Counted from the first letter of the stretch, positions 11,001 to 22,668 are shown. The stretch is DNA of 64,000 nt from Elephas maximus indicus (GCF_024166365.1 NC_064838.1:76524001-76588000); one strand, 5' to 3'. A program made the numbers and translations. The notes: generated by a model not told the origin, from the sequence alone.

Positions 11001-12722
11001 CACAAGAGCAAAAAGGTGGAGGCAACCAAGGTGCCCATCAACGGATGAATGGATAAATAAATTATGGTATATTCACACAATGGAATACAATGCAACAATA
11101 AAGAACAGTGATGAATCTGTGAAACATTTCATAATATGGAGGAACCTGGAAGGCATTGTGCTGAGTGAAATTAGTCACTTGCAAAAGGACAAACACTATA
11201 TAAGACCACTATTCTAAGAACTCAATAAATAGTTTAAACAGAGAAGAAAATATAATTTGATGGTTATGAGAGGGGGAAGGGAGGGAGAGGTGTATTCACT
11301 GCTTTGACGGTAGATAAGAACTACCTTACAGGAAGGGAAGGACAACACACAATACAGGAGAGGTCAACACAACTGACCTAAACCAAAAGCAAAGAAGTTT
11401 CTTGAATAAAATGAATGCTTCGAAGGTCAACGTAGCAAGGGTGTGGGTTTGGGGACCATGGTTTCAGGGGACATCTAAGTCAATTGGCATAATAAAATCT
11501 ATTAAGAAAACATTCTGCATCCCACTTTGGAGAATGGCTTCTGGGGTCTAAAACGCTAGTAAGTGGCCATCTAAGATGCATGAATTGGTCTCAACCCACC
11601 TGGACCAAAGGAGAATGAAGAACACCAAGCACACAAGGTAATTATGATCCCAAGAGACAGAAAGGGCCACATAAACCAGATGCTACATCAGCCTGAGACC
11701 GGAAGAACTAGACAGTGCCCAGCACAACAGAGAACCCCTGAGGGAGCAGGAGAGCAGTAGAATGAAGACCCCAAATTCTCATAAAAAGACCACACTTAAT
11801 GGTCTGACTGAGGCTAGAAGGATCCCAGTGGTCATGGTCCCCAGACCTTCTCCTAGCCCAAGACAGGAACCATTCCCAAAGCCAGCACTTCAGACAGGGA
11901 TTGATAGAAAAAGATGCTGGTTAAGAATGAGCTTTTTGGATTAAGTAGACACCTGAGACTATGTTGTCATCTCCTTTCTGGAAGAGAGATGAGAGGGCAG
12001 AGGGGTTCAGAAGCTGATGGAATGGATATGAAAAGAGAGAGTGGAGGGAAGGAGTGGGCTGCCTTATCAGGGGGAGGGAATTTGGAGTATATACCAAGGT
12101 GTATATATATTTTTGTATGAGAGACTGACTTGATTTTTAACTTTCACTTAAAGCACAATAAAAACTAAAAAAAAATCAAAAGATGTATGGCATTGGAGAA
12201 GTCTGCTGCAAAAGAACTCTTTAAAGTGTTAAAAAGCAAAGATGTCACTTCAAGGGGAAAGATGAGCCTGACCCAATCCATGGTGTTTTCAATTGCCTCA
12301 TATGCATGTGAAAGTTGGATGATGAATAAGGAGGAAGAAGAATTGATGTCTTTGAAGTGCGGTGTTGGTGAAGAATATTGAATATGCCATGCACTACCAA
12401 AAGAACAGACAATTGTGTCTTGTAAGAAGTACAGCCAGAATGCTCCTTAGTAGCAAAGATGGAGACTTCGTCTCACATACTTTGGACATGTTAACAGGAA
12501 TGACCAGTTCCTGGAAAAGGACATTATGCTTGGTAAAATAGAGGGTCAACAAAAGAGAGAAAGACCATCAACGAGGTGGACTGACACAGTGGCTGCCCAA
12601 AATGGGCTCAAGCATACCTCAATTGTGATGATGGCGCAGGACAGGGCAGTGTTTCATCCTGTTGTACACAGGGTCACTATGAGTCTGAACTGACTTGAGG
12701 GCAACAACCAACAGCAACGCTA
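8064..12722 (+). mobile_element. RTE-clade LINE 3' part, split by an L1
   Basis: This is the 3' segment of an RTE in two pieces, 8064-8225 and 12173-12722. The left piece carries the RT C-terminal stretch (CTCAACATAAAGAAAACAAA); the right resumes with GTCTGCTGCAAAAGAACTC and ends in the family tail (GGGCAACAACCAACAGCAAC). The break falls at the same RTE position on both sides, with a target-site duplication, so the L1 inserted later. The reading frame is decayed. Confidence 0.85.
8226..12172 (+). mobile_element. L1 LINE with large internal deletion, nested in an RTE
   Basis: The L1 starts with a 5'UTR (GGGGTCCAGGCCAAGATGG-like, 8224 onward) that runs to about 9000. It then jumps directly into ORF2 reverse transcriptase, so ORF1, the endonuclease and the RT start are missing. 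RT motifs follow: [14 protein letters not shown] near 9198, [13 protein letters not shown] near 9380, and the catalytic box read as FAGD instead of FADD near 9509. ORF2 ends near 11217 (KHYIRPLF), then a 3'UTR of about 950 bp with AATAAA and an A-rich end. The flanking repeat is AAATCAAAGGATG at 8213-8225 against AAATCAAAAGATG at 12173-12185. Stops and frameshifts split ORF2 into frames at 9192-9599, 9612-9992, 10075-10548 and 10723-11217, so it cannot move by itself. Confidence 0.9.
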
Positions 12723-13454
12723 ACTTATTATATAGTTTTCTACTCATTTTCTAGTAAAAGTTCATCTCCTATGTGCTCCTCATCATGAAAGAATTGTGGG
12801 AGCAATTAGTTGTTTTACTTCTTGCGTGTCATAATAAAATTACAATTGGTATTTTGGAGATAATGAATCAGGTACTGGGTTTCAGTCAGATCTATTTAGA
12901 GATTAAAAAAAGTATGCTGATCATTTTATTTTGTAAAATCATGTCAATCATGGGAACTCTCATGGACTTGGGGGAAACTAGGAAGTCCCTCAGGATATTG
13001 GGAGTGCTAGTGTATCATCTCTTGTGTTCTGTGACTTTGTGCATGATTTCCATTTTTTTTTTCTTACATTTTTTTCTCTCTACTATGTTCTCTGTTTTCT
13101 CAAAATGTCTGTTTGCATGTGCCTTTGGTTTTCAAGACAAAGGATCTCCTTCTATGCATTCTACAAGCTTTTCTCTCTTCCCTCTAACCTGTCAGGTTAC
13201 CTAGTCAGAATTCCAGAGAGGAAATTTGAATAAGCTTGCTCTTATAATTGAGTAGAGTAGACTAAATTTAGGTGATTGGCCATGTTATGGAGTATCTGCC
13301 CTAGGTCAGAATCCATCCCTGGTATAAAATACTGTGATGAGAAGGGAGAAGAAAAGGGTAATGGAATCCAAAATGTCACAAGCCAGAATGTTTGTTTAGC
13401 ATTAACTCTTAACAGCTAAACATTCTGAAAATATTTCATCAGTTAATAAAAAAA
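12723..13454. other. Unassigned spacer
   Basis: No recognisable gene or repeat. A 143-codon frame (12773-13204) encodes a hydrophobic, low-complexity translation from a T-rich patch and matches no family I know; I regard it as chance. Confidence 0.4.
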
Positions 13455-14078
13455 AAAATTCCCCACTTGTCTGTCAGTTTGTGCTAATGTGGCTGTTTTC
13501 GCATTGCTGTGAGGTTGGAAGCTATGCCACAGGTATTCAAATACCAGTAATTTCACCCTTGGTGGACAGGTTTCATTTGAGCTTCCAGATTAAGTCAGGT
13601 TTAGAAGGACCTGGCAGTCTACTTCTGAAAGAAAAAAAAAATAATAAAACAGCCAATTAAAACCTTATGAAGAGCAGCAAAGCATTGTCTAATATAGTGC
13701 CAGAAAATGAGCCCTCAGGCTTGAAGCCACTCAAAATACAATTGGGCAAGATCTGCTACCTCAAGGTAGAGTAGACCTTAATGACTTGAATCGACTCAAG
13801 GTTTCAAGACCTTCATTTGCAGATGTGGCACAACTCAAAAAGAAACAGCTGCAATCTTCTGTTAATGATAGGAATATGGAATGCATGGATTATAAACCTA
13901 GGAAAATTAGAAATCATCAAAAATAAAACGGTACACATAAACATTGGTCTTAGCCATTAGTGAGCTGAAATGGACTGCCATTGGCCATTTTGACTTAGAT
14001 AATTCTGTGGTCTATTATGCCAGAATGATAAATTGAAGAAGAATAGCATTCCATTCATCGTTAAAAAGAACTTTTCAG
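13455..14078 (+). mobile_element. RTE-clade LINE, 5' end segment only
   Basis: This matches the RTE 5' region: CTTGTCTGTCAGTTTGTGC at the start, TGGTGGACAGGTTTCATTTG, GGACCTGGCAGTCTACTTCT, then the start of the endonuclease frame (ATTAGTGAGCTGAAATGGAC, GTCTATTATGCCAGAATG). It stops abruptly at 14078, where L1 5' sequence begins. RTE copies normally lose their 5' end, so a 5'-only fragment implies later rearrangement or deletion. Confidence 0.75.
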
Positions 14079-14334
14079 ACTTCTGGACAACGTGATGCCA
14101 TAGATAGAAGCAACACACTGTCCCTCCACAGCAAAAATAAGTAAAACAGAGACAAATGTCATTCCCGCAACCTGAAGTGTCAAACAAAGAGATAAAGAAC
14201 TCAGCCAAACACCAAATGGAAAAAGAAACTGACAGAGAACAGACAGGGAGGAGACAAACATGCAGAGGCTCCCTATCAGCTAATGCAGCACAGATCCATC
14301 ATCTTGTACTCCTGTCACAGATTGGCGGACAGGG

Positions 14335-14640
14335 AGCATGGGAAAACAGCTTCACAGAGCTCCCAGCAAGAGACAGAGCACCCGGTAACCAGCGATATAT
14401 TCTTTCTAACCTTCCCATCCTCTTCCCGCTGCTCTACCTTCATGTTTCCTTGCTGGCTGCTGTGGCTCAGATGGCCAGGAAATGCAGAATACGTGCTGCT
14501 TGGATCTCCCCACCCACATCAGATATCAGCAGATGAGGAGTATGGGAAAGCAGCTTCATGAAGTTCCCAGCAGGAGACAGAGCACCTGGTAACCAGCAAA
14601 ATATGCTTTCCTAATCCTCACCCTTCTCCTCCTCCCTCCA
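14335..14640 (+). repeat. Two tandem 204-bp monomers in the L1 5'UTR
   Basis: The block starting at 14335 (AGCATGGGAAAACAGCTTCA) recurs at 14539 (AGTATGGGAAAGCAGCTTCA), an offset of 204. Both continue through GAGACAGAGCACC and GGTAACCAGC. This is a monomer-like promoter structure. Confidence 0.7.
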
Positions 14641-14884
14641 TCTTTGGGCTCCTCTGCTTCCCACCAGCTGCAGTCTCTTCGCAGGGAGGCATCTGCTTCA
14701 GTCCTGGGTTTGGATTCACCCCGCCCACACTGGCCAGCTCCCTGAGTGCCAGTAGTCTGTTGTTGATATTGCTTTTTCCCATTTATTTTGGTCTCTTCTG
14801 TGCCTCCCACCACCACCCCCTCCTTTCTCTTGAACACCTGGCTCCATGTGCCAGCTTTGCTTCTTGAAAGGCTGTGAAGTGTAG

Positions 14885-15400
14885 CCCAAATGGGGAACCA
14901 CTCCCCTGGCCCATGACACCACACTGGTGGGATTCCTGGGGCTTTTTTTCTTTTTCTTTTTTGCTTTGTTTTATTGTTTGTTTTCTTTTTCTTTTCATGG
15001 CTTGGGAGTCCCTTCTAACTGTGCTGCACTGTGTGTTCAGCCCCAGTCTGTTCAGCCCCTGAGGGTATTTCTTTCGTCTTTCTTTTTTCCTCTCTGTCTG
15101 TCTTCATTTCTCAGTTCTGGTCTCTCTATACATACCTTATTTTCCTGTCTCCTGAATACCTAGCACTGTGTGACAACTATACCCCATCCTAGCCAGGCTA
15201 TACTGTGCAGCCTGAGAACCACTTCCTCAGTCTTTGCAGCTGCACTAGTGGGATCCCTGAGTGCTTTTCTTTATTTTGTTCCAGATATTTTAGTTAATTA
15301 TTATTTTCTTTCTTTTTCCCTTTCTCTTTTTCTTTTTTTCCACTTTTCAGTTTCTCATCTCTCTACTCTACCAGCAAGCCCCCTTATCACTTTTTTTTAA
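14885..15400 (+). repeat. Second pair of direct repeats, about 321-bp offset, in the same L1 5'UTR
   Basis: CACTGGTGGGATTCCTG at 14922 matches CACTAGTGGGATCCCTG at 15243. Each is preceded by an AACCACT segment and followed by a long CT-rich tract and a TTTCAGTT segment. Identity is lower than in the 204-bp pair. Confidence 0.55.
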
Positions 15401-17664
15401 ATTTTTGGTTATTGGCTCCTGTTTCTTTCTCCTCCTTCTCTTCTTTCCCATGCCTATATTAGCTCACATCACAACCTCCCCATGCCTTCCTGCCTACCTG
15501 TATCATGAGCTAAAAATTACACCCCCAACCAGAACAGACATGGCCTACCAGAACCTACCCAGCCATGATTTCCAGCCCACATTGTCAGCCCTTATACATG
15601 CCACAAACAACGCATCCCAGCACCTGCCCTTCAGCTGGACCTGCCCTGCTGCACCATAGCTGAGTGATTGGCCCCGGTGATTGGAAAAGGAGGTGAAAAG
15701 TATCATGAACACAGACAAGGAAACAACAAAGAATGCACAGCCCAACTTCTCAGACATAACCTAATAAAACAAAAAAGCAGGGTGAAACAAATAGATCTAC
15801 AATAGATAAATGAAGAAAATAACTATTGAATGTCCTGAAGACAGCAGACAGCATCAAGACATACAAAAAAATAGGACAGAATGGTACCAGTAGGCATCCA
15901 AAATAAAACACAAGATGACTTTTCAGTAGATGAAAAGGCACTAGAATTACCTGACAGGGAATTCAAATCTCTAATATTCAGAGCTATTTAAGAGTTGAAG
16001 CAAGAAGCAGAAAAAAATGAGGAAAAAATACACAATTTTTTGGAAAAGGCAGACAAATTCATGGAAAATACAAACAAAAAATGGAAGATGAAAAGCTGAC
16101 TGTCCAAGAAGCTCAACAAACCCCATACAGGATAGAGCCCAGAAGGAAATCACCAAGGCAAATCACACTCGTTAAAACCAAAGACAAAGAAAATATACTG
16201 AAAGCAGCTCAAGAAAAACAAAAAGTCACATACAGAGAAGAAACAATGAGACAAAGCTCTATTTGGCAGAAATCATGAAGGCAAGAGGGTAATGGGATGA
16301 CATATCTAAAGCCTTGAAAGGAAAAAAAAAAAATGCCAACCAAGAATAATATGTACCACAAAACTCTCGTTCACATGTGATGGTGAAATGAGGACATTTC
16401 CAGATAAACAGAAATTAAAGGAATGTGTAAAAACCAAAGAAAAGAATTACTGAAGGGAGTCTGAGAACAAACAACATCAGACCACAGAAAGTATCCAGGA
16501 TACAAGATTGTACCAGCTGGATAACAACCTAGGGAATGAACTCTTAAGGACTACCCCAAACCAAACGAATTGCAACAGGGAGCCAGAGAGGCTAATGCAT
16601 AAATGACAACAATGTCAGGATGATAAAAGAGGGAATAAACGGTGTAGGTGTAGAATTGTCTAATGGAGAGGAAGGCAAGGTGATACCAAGTAATAATAAA
16701 CTGGTTCAAACCTAGGAAGATAAGAGTCAATATAAGGTAACAACAAAGAACATTAACAAATATACTCATCAAAATAAAGAGGAAAAACATAAAATCTCAA
16801 TAAAAACAAAATCTACAAAAAGGAATGAAAAAGAAATCCACAAACAAAAGGAACTCAGGAGAGTAAGAGGAACAAAGAAAATGTCACCACCACCCACACA
16901 CACAAAAAAAGAAACTACAAAGTGACAGCAGTAAACTTACACCTCTCAATAATTACACTGAATGTAAATGGCATAAATGCACACATAAAGAGACAGAGGA
17001 TGACAGAATGGATTAAAAACCAGGATCCATCAGTACTTGTCTACAAGAGACACACCTTAGAAGGAAAGATGTAAATTTATTAAAAATCAAAGGAGGGAAA
17101 ATATATATCAAACAAATAACTACCAAAAGAGAGCAGGAGTGGCAATACTAATCTCAGGTAAAATAGACGTTAAAACAAAACCCACCATAAAAAACAAAGA
17201 AGGGCACTATAACTATATAATGATTAAAGAAATGATCCATCATGAATTTAACCATAATAAACATTCGTGTACCCAATGACAAGGCTCCAAAACACCTACA
17301 ACAAACTCTAACAGCCCTGAAAAGAGAAATTGACTGTTCCACAATAAAGGTAGATTTCATCACACCGCTCTTGGTAAAGGACAGAACATGTAGAAAGACA
17401 CTCAACAAAGATACAGGAGAGCTAAAGTGCACAATCGGCCAACTTGACCTAACAGATGTATATAGAATTCTCTACCCAAGAGCTGCAAAGTACACTTTCT
17501 TTTCCAATGCACATGGAAGGTTCTCCAGAACAGACCACATGTTAGGCTACAGAGCAACCCTCAACAAAATCCAAAACATTGAAATAATGCAAAGTATCTT
17601 CTTTGATGACAATATCTTCCTTTTTCAAGCTGAAATATCTGGAAATGAGTGTTCAGTAATTACT

Positions 17665-17885
17665 GGGTCATATATTTGTTGGTCCCTGGGTGGTGTAAAT
17701 GGTTTTTACTCAATTAGTAACATGAAGATTCAGAATTCAAACCCACTCACCACAACCAAGAAAGAAAGTCCTGGTGATCTGTTTCTATAAAAATTATCTC
17801 AAAAAAAAAAAAACAACTATGGAGCAGTTCCACTCTGTAACACACGTGGCCTCCGTGAGTAGAATCCACTTCGTGGCAATGTTTT
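17665..17885 (+). mobile_element. AfroSINE subtype, old
   Basis: This shows the head TCCCTGGGTGGTGTAAATGG, the middle AAGTCCTGGTGATCTG, then CTATGGAGCAGTTCCACTCT and the tail GTAGAATCCACTTCGTGGCA. It is more diverged than the short AfroSINEs elsewhere. Confidence 0.65.
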
Positions 17886-18516
17886 TGTTTGTTTATTATA
17901 TATTCATGAGTAATACACATTTATATAGGTATGTATCACTAAGATGTAATACATAAATATACGAAGAAATAAGACATTATTTATGTGGGCCGCAACAGTG
18001 TGTGACTTTATAACATTAAATTCAAAAAGAAGACAAATATATCCTAAATGCTGCCTGATAAACCAACCATGCAAAACGTGGGCCCAACGGTCTATTGAAT
18101 GTGAAAACTATTAAATAATACACTGGCATCATGTACCCTGATTTTTTATTTATCAAATAAATCAAATTACTAACAGCAGAAACATGTTAAAGTTAACAAG
18201 GAATTGCATTTTAAAAGCGATTTAGGAAAGTATCCTTCATAAGCTTATTTGAAATTTAAAACCACTCTCTGAAGAGGTCATTGCAAAATTGAGGAACAAA
18301 GAGGTGAAGTGACTCATTAGGATAAATAGCTAGAATGTCCCCGATGTGGAATATTTATTTTTTGCTCATGATATCCCATAACATTGCATAGCACCAGAAA
18401 TTAATTCGCTTAAAATATTTCAAACTGTTGCATACCATCATAAATTACTGTATTTTTTAAATTTGTTTTTCGTATAAACTATTTCATACTTGTACCATCT
18501 TCTCATTCATGAAATC

Positions 18517-19433
18517 ATGCAGCTGAGTAATAATATGACTGAGTTCATTTTGCTTGGGTTGACACGAGATCCTGTTAAAAATAAAATAGTGTTTGTCTTT
18601 TTCTTGCTTTTCTATTTAGGGACATTATTGGGTAACTCGTTGATTATTATTACCATCAGGACCAGTTGGGCACTTGGGAGTCCAATGTACTTCTTCTTTT
18701 TCTACTTATCCTTATCTGATACCTGCTTCTCCACTTCCATAGCCCCTAGAATAATTGCGGACGCCCTTCTGAAGAATAACACCATCTCTTTTAATGAGTG
18801 CATGACCCAAATCTTTTCACCTCATTTCTTTGGCTGCCAGGAGATCTTGATCCTTGCATTACATGAGGATCATGACCCAGTGGGTCTGCAGTGTGTTGGT
18901 AGCTATAGCCTGGGTAGGGGCCTGTGTGCATTCTTCAGTTCAAATTTTTCTGACTTTGAGTTTACCTTTCTGTGGTCCCAATGTGATTGATCACTATTTA
19001 TGTGACTTTCGGCCTTTGTTGAAACTTGGCCTGTACAGACACCTATGCGACCAACCTGCTATTGCTGTCCAATAGTGGGGCCCTTTGCATAATGATTTTT
19101 ATCATGCAAACGTTCTCCTATGTAATTATCCTGCATTCCCTGAGAAACCACAATGCTGAAGGGAGGAAAAAAGCCCTTTCCACTTGCATCTCCCGTATCA
19201 TTGTAGTCATCTTGTTCTTTGTTCCCTGTATATTTATATACACATGCCCCACAACTACCTTCCCCATGGATAAGATGATAACTGTGTTTTATAGAATTTG
19301 AACACATTTTCCTAACCCTCCGAGTTATATCCTGGCAAATGCTGAGGTGAAAAATGCCATGAGGAATCTATGCAGCAAGAAACTGATCTCAGAAAACCAA
19401 AGATTAATAGAAATTTCAAATCCTTCTTTATAG
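18517..19433 (+). pseudogene. Olfactory receptor OR4C16-like pseudogene
   Basis: ATG at 18517 opens MQLSNNMTEFILLGLTRDP, close to the N-terminus of human OR4C16 as I recall it, with a glycosylation site NMT at residues 6-8. TM1 (GNSLIIITIRTS), TM2 (SPMYFFFFYLSLSDTC) and the conserved TM3 Cys region (NECMTQIF) are in frame. Near 18853 a deletion removes the MAxDRYVAICKP block, which couples the receptor to its G protein, and shifts the frame. The sequence then reads YMRIMTQWVCSVL to LPFCGPNVIDHYLCDF; near 19030 an extra base shifts it again (ACTDTY). TM6 is present (KALSTC, then FVPCIFIYTCP), but a TGA at 19299 ends the frame before TM7, which is itself eroded. The original stop is also lost, so the alignable sequence runs to TAG 19431-19433. 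At least four lesions mark it as dead. Confidence 0.92.
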
Positions 19434-19723
19434 TTTCCATTTACCTAACATAATTCAACAAAGCATATTTTCTTCTTAATGTGGATTTCAGGGAATCTTA
19501 TCTTGGAGAATAAGTGCTACTTTCTTCAGGAAACTGGGTAATATGAACACATACACTGGTTAGTGTTGAGTCAGTTTCATGCAGAGGAAGAGACAATCAG
19601 GTACAATCAAGTCTGTAAGGCCAATTGCTTTAGATTTTTACTACTGTCTCTCTAACTCTCTTGCGTAACTAGAACCGCTTGTTTTTCTGATGTTTTTCTG
19701 TCCTTCCTCGTGTTGATTTCTGG

Positions 19724-19902
19724 TGTCGCCCCACGATAAACCTAAAGGTTTACAGTTTGAATCTACACTCAGCAGCACTACAGATGAAGGGCCTGGCGAT
19801 TCACTTCTGTAAAGATTACACCCAAAAAACCCTACGGAAAAATTCTCCTCAGTAATGCATGAGGTTGCCATGAGTGGGTTTCAACTTGATGTCAAGAGAT
19901 TT
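19724..19902 (+). mobile_element. AfroSINE, old copy (paralogue of 493-655)
   Basis: This is the same old SINE at the same place in unit C, with TTTACAGTTTGAATC, GGGCCTGGCGATTCACTTCT and GGTTGCCATGAGTGGGTTTC. Its presence in both units dates it before the duplication. Confidence 0.7.
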
Positions 19903-21113
19903 TTTGTTTGTTTGTTTGTTGTTTTTATGAGTACAGTTAGTCCTCTATATGCTGAAATTCCTATTCTGGTCTATTTTCTCCTTTCAAAACTGAATGTGAT
20001 AATCCAGAGGAGGAATTTGGGCTTTGAAACAGAAACATGTTGTGTCATAGATAGAAAATTTTAGGGAGTTTTCAATACAATCCAGAGAAGAGAATAACTA
20101 GAGTAGAGGGGACGGAAACATGTATAGGAAACCTATGTTTCTGCAGTGGGGATGAATACCTACTTTTGTCACTATCCGCTGACACCACAGTCTCTAATTA
20201 CATGATCATTAAGAATCTAATTTCAAGTTAATTTCTTATTTGTATTTATATCCATACAGAAATTTTTGTTTATATGAGAATTCTGCTGTTGAAGGATTCA
20301 CATAGTAGTAGTTTCCAGTTGGCTGAGTTTTAGCTGCGGTCTTCTTCTACTTCAAGATAAGGAAAAGATGAAAAGGGAATGTGCATTTAATCCAATGTAC
20401 GTGTCTCCTCAGAAACACTCCATCTATTATGTCTCCTGGACATGCTTTTTATGTAGAACCCCTGCTACCACTGCTACCAAGTCTCTTGCAGGCAAAACCT
20501 GTGCTCTAGATCAGAGTCAGAATTTTATAATAAACATGGCAGAACTGCAAAGAAGACTGAATGTATCACCTCAACAGACTTCCTTTGTGGAAACCAGTGT
20601 CCTGACAAAGAAAGAAGAGGATTCTGAAAGCTAAAATTTTGTGGGGGAAAGTAACAACCATGAACCGAAAAATTAGGCGGCATCTCTTTGTTTTGCTTCC
20701 CCGTGTGAGAGACTAGTCTTCCCTTGCCTTGATCCCATGAAATTACCTCATCTGCAGCAGTCGTCATACAATGATATTTTTTCTCCCCCAGAGCTTACTC
20801 CTAGATCTCATTACTTCCACATAGTAACCAGGGCAAGTCTCAGGAAAGCCAAAGCAGTAAAGTACAATCCTTGCTCTTTTAGAAATGATATGCATGAGGG
20901 AATTGCAGTACCTAACTAACATACATGGTGGGAAATGAGACGATACTTTACTATGGAAGTTCATCTTGAAAGTGTTAGCATAGGGGGACAGAGTATAAGG
21001 GTGGAAATTGAAAATTTTTTGACACGAGGGCATTCACCAATAATTTGAGATTTGGTGTTCTGTCAAAGACATCTGGACCAGGCTCTTTAAATATGTTTTA
21101 AGGTCTTGTATTA

Positions 21114-21512
21114 GTTAGCTACCTCTGCTGTAACATATTGCCACAAATGTAGTGGCATATAACAATGCAAATTTATTGTCTTAAGTCCTCTAGGTTGTAA
21201 GTCTAACACAGGTCTCAGTGAGCTAAAATCAAGGTGTCAGTATGGCTGTGTTTCTTTTGGAGGTTATAGGCTTTTCCAGATTGTAGAGGCCACGCATATT
21301 CCTAGGCCCATGATCCCTTTCCTAAATCTTCAAATTCAGCCACACTGCATGTATTTTACAATTCTTCCATTAATGTATTCCCCTCTTTTTCTTCTGCCTC
21401 TCTCTTCTACCTTTAAGGATACTTGTGATTACATTCAGTTTACCTGGATAACACAGGGTAATCTCCCTATTTAAAGTTAGATGATTAACCACCTTAACTT
21501 TGCCTGTAACCT
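21114..21512 (-). mobile_element. MLT1-type MaLR LTR fossil (paralogue of 2118-2535)
   Basis: This is a reverse-orientation MaLR LTR with GCTGTAACATATTGCCACAA, GGTCTCAGTGAGCTAAAATC and GGTAATCTCCCTATTTAAAG. It is ancient and shared with unit A. Its distal end was later interrupted by the RTE at 21524. Confidence 0.7.
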
Positions 21513-21523
21513 TAATTACAAAT

Positions 21524-22109
21524 GTTGCTGTTGTTGTTAGATGCCGTTGAGTCAGTTCCGACTCATAGCGACCCTAAGCACAACAGAATGAAACACTGCC
21601 CAGTCCTGAGCCATCCTTACACTTGTTGTTTGGCTTGAGCTCATTGTTGCAGCCACTGTGTCAATCCACCTCGTTGAGGGTCTTCCTCTTTTCCGCTGAC
21701 CCTGTACTCTGCCAAGCATGATGTTCTTCTCCAGGGACTGATCCCTCCTGACAACATGTCAAAGTATGTAAGACGCAGTCTCGCCATCCTTGCCTGAAAG
21801 GAGCATTCTGGCTGCACTTCTTCCAAGAGAGATTTGTTCATTCTTTTGGCAGTCCATGGTATATTCAATACTCTTCACCAACACCACAATTCAAAGGCAT
21901 CAACTCTTCTTCAGTCTTCCTTATTCATTGTCCAACTTTCACATGCATATGATCTGATCAAAAATACCATGGCTTGGGTCAGGCGCACCTTAGTCTTCAG
22001 GGTGACATCTTCGCTCTTCAGCACTTTAAAGAGGTCCTTTGCAGCAGATTTGCCCAATGCAATGTGTCTTTTGATTTCTTGACTGCTGCTTCCGTGGCTG
22101 TTGATTGTG
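21524..22109 (-). mobile_element. RTE-clade LINE, 5'-truncated, with 11-bp TSD
   Basis: This is a 586-bp reverse RTE. The + strand starts with the reversed tail (GTTGTTGTTAGATGCCGTTG, then TTCCGACTCATAGCGACCC) and ends within the RT C-terminal region (GACTGCTGCTTCCGTGGCTG). It is flanked by a perfect TAATTACAAAT at 21513-21523 and 22110-22120. The empty site can be seen in unit A near 2519. It is relatively young. Confidence 0.92.
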
Positions 22110-22489
22110 TAATTACAAATACTTGATGGAAGTTATTATTTCTTCAGATATAGATTGAGATGATAAATACTTCAGATATAGATTGTGCCTTTTGTGTCCA
22201 CAGTGTCTCCAACTGTGATTGAGGCTTATAGACTAAGTCATCCATTGACATGGTATCCCATAAACATTGCCTAGGACATAACACTTATTTGTGAACAACA
22301 GACAAGTGAGTCTGTTCTTGTGATCTCAGACTATGTAGGGATTTTCATGTATCCCATCACTCATAAGCAGCCAACCTGACAGAAGACAGTAGAGATACAT
22401 AGATAACTACTGTTGAATCCACTGCACTCGTGTAGACCTTATATACAACAGAACAAAATATTGCCTAGTCCTGCATCATCCACAAAATT

Positions 22490-22668
22490 GCCAGCATGTT
22501 CGATAACAAGGACCTTCTCCCAGAACTAACAGAGACAGAAAGCCTTCCCCTGGAGCTGGCACCCTGAATTTGGACTTCTAGTCTCCTAGACTATGAAAAA
22601 ACATGTTTCTGTTGGTTAAAGCCATCCTCTTATGGTATTTCTGATATAGCAGCACTAAATAATTAAGA
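22490..22668 (+). mobile_element. MaLR-like LTR fragment
   Basis: This resembles the 3' part of a MaLR LTR in forward orientation: GACTTCTAGTCTCCTAGACT, TTCTGTTGGTTAAAGCCATC, then TGGTATTTCTGATATAGCAG ahead of AATTAAGACA. It is an old fossil; the internal region is absent. Confidence 0.55.

Larger units (their letters stand above)
14079..17615 (+). mobile_element. L1 LINE, 5' half only (5'UTR, ORF1 remnant, endonuclease)
   Basis: A long 5'UTR (14079 to about 15770) holds two sets of internal repeats and CT-rich tracts. ORF1 traces follow: the lysine/glutamine-rich coiled-coil zone, then the C-terminal domain (RKSPRQITLVKTKDKENILK near 16145, KQKVTYREET near 16218). The ORF2 endonuclease begins near 16950 (LSIITLNVNGINAHIKRQR) and can be followed to about 17612 (ATLNKIQNIEIM). 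Everything 3' of that, meaning RT, the rest of ORF2 and the 3'UTR, is absent. The copy is heavily decayed with many stops. It directly abuts the 5'-only RTE piece. Confidence 0.75.
17903..22440 (+). repeat. Segmental duplication, unit C (upstream flank, OR4C16-like pseudogene, downstream flank)
   Basis: This is the only complete duplication unit in the window. Its left part (17903-18448) matches 7508-8066 and its right part (19200-22440) matches 1-2832, with the receptor between. An RTE copy at 21524-22109 interrupts the right part and is absent from unit A, so it was added after duplication. Confidence 0.8.

Noticed and set aside
12773-13204. 143-codon open frame with hydrophobic translation
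   Set aside because: The T-rich composition explains the hydrophobic residues; no family match, no start context and no neighbour support.
14556-15163. Overlapping frames on both strands in a CT-rich region
   Set aside because: They fall in the L1 5'UTR and arise from low-complexity CT tracts.
20368-20634. 88-codon open frame, possible small gene
   Set aside because: It lies in duplicated noncoding flank, and the matching frame in unit A (about 1370-1640) contains stops, so there is no sign of coding constraint.
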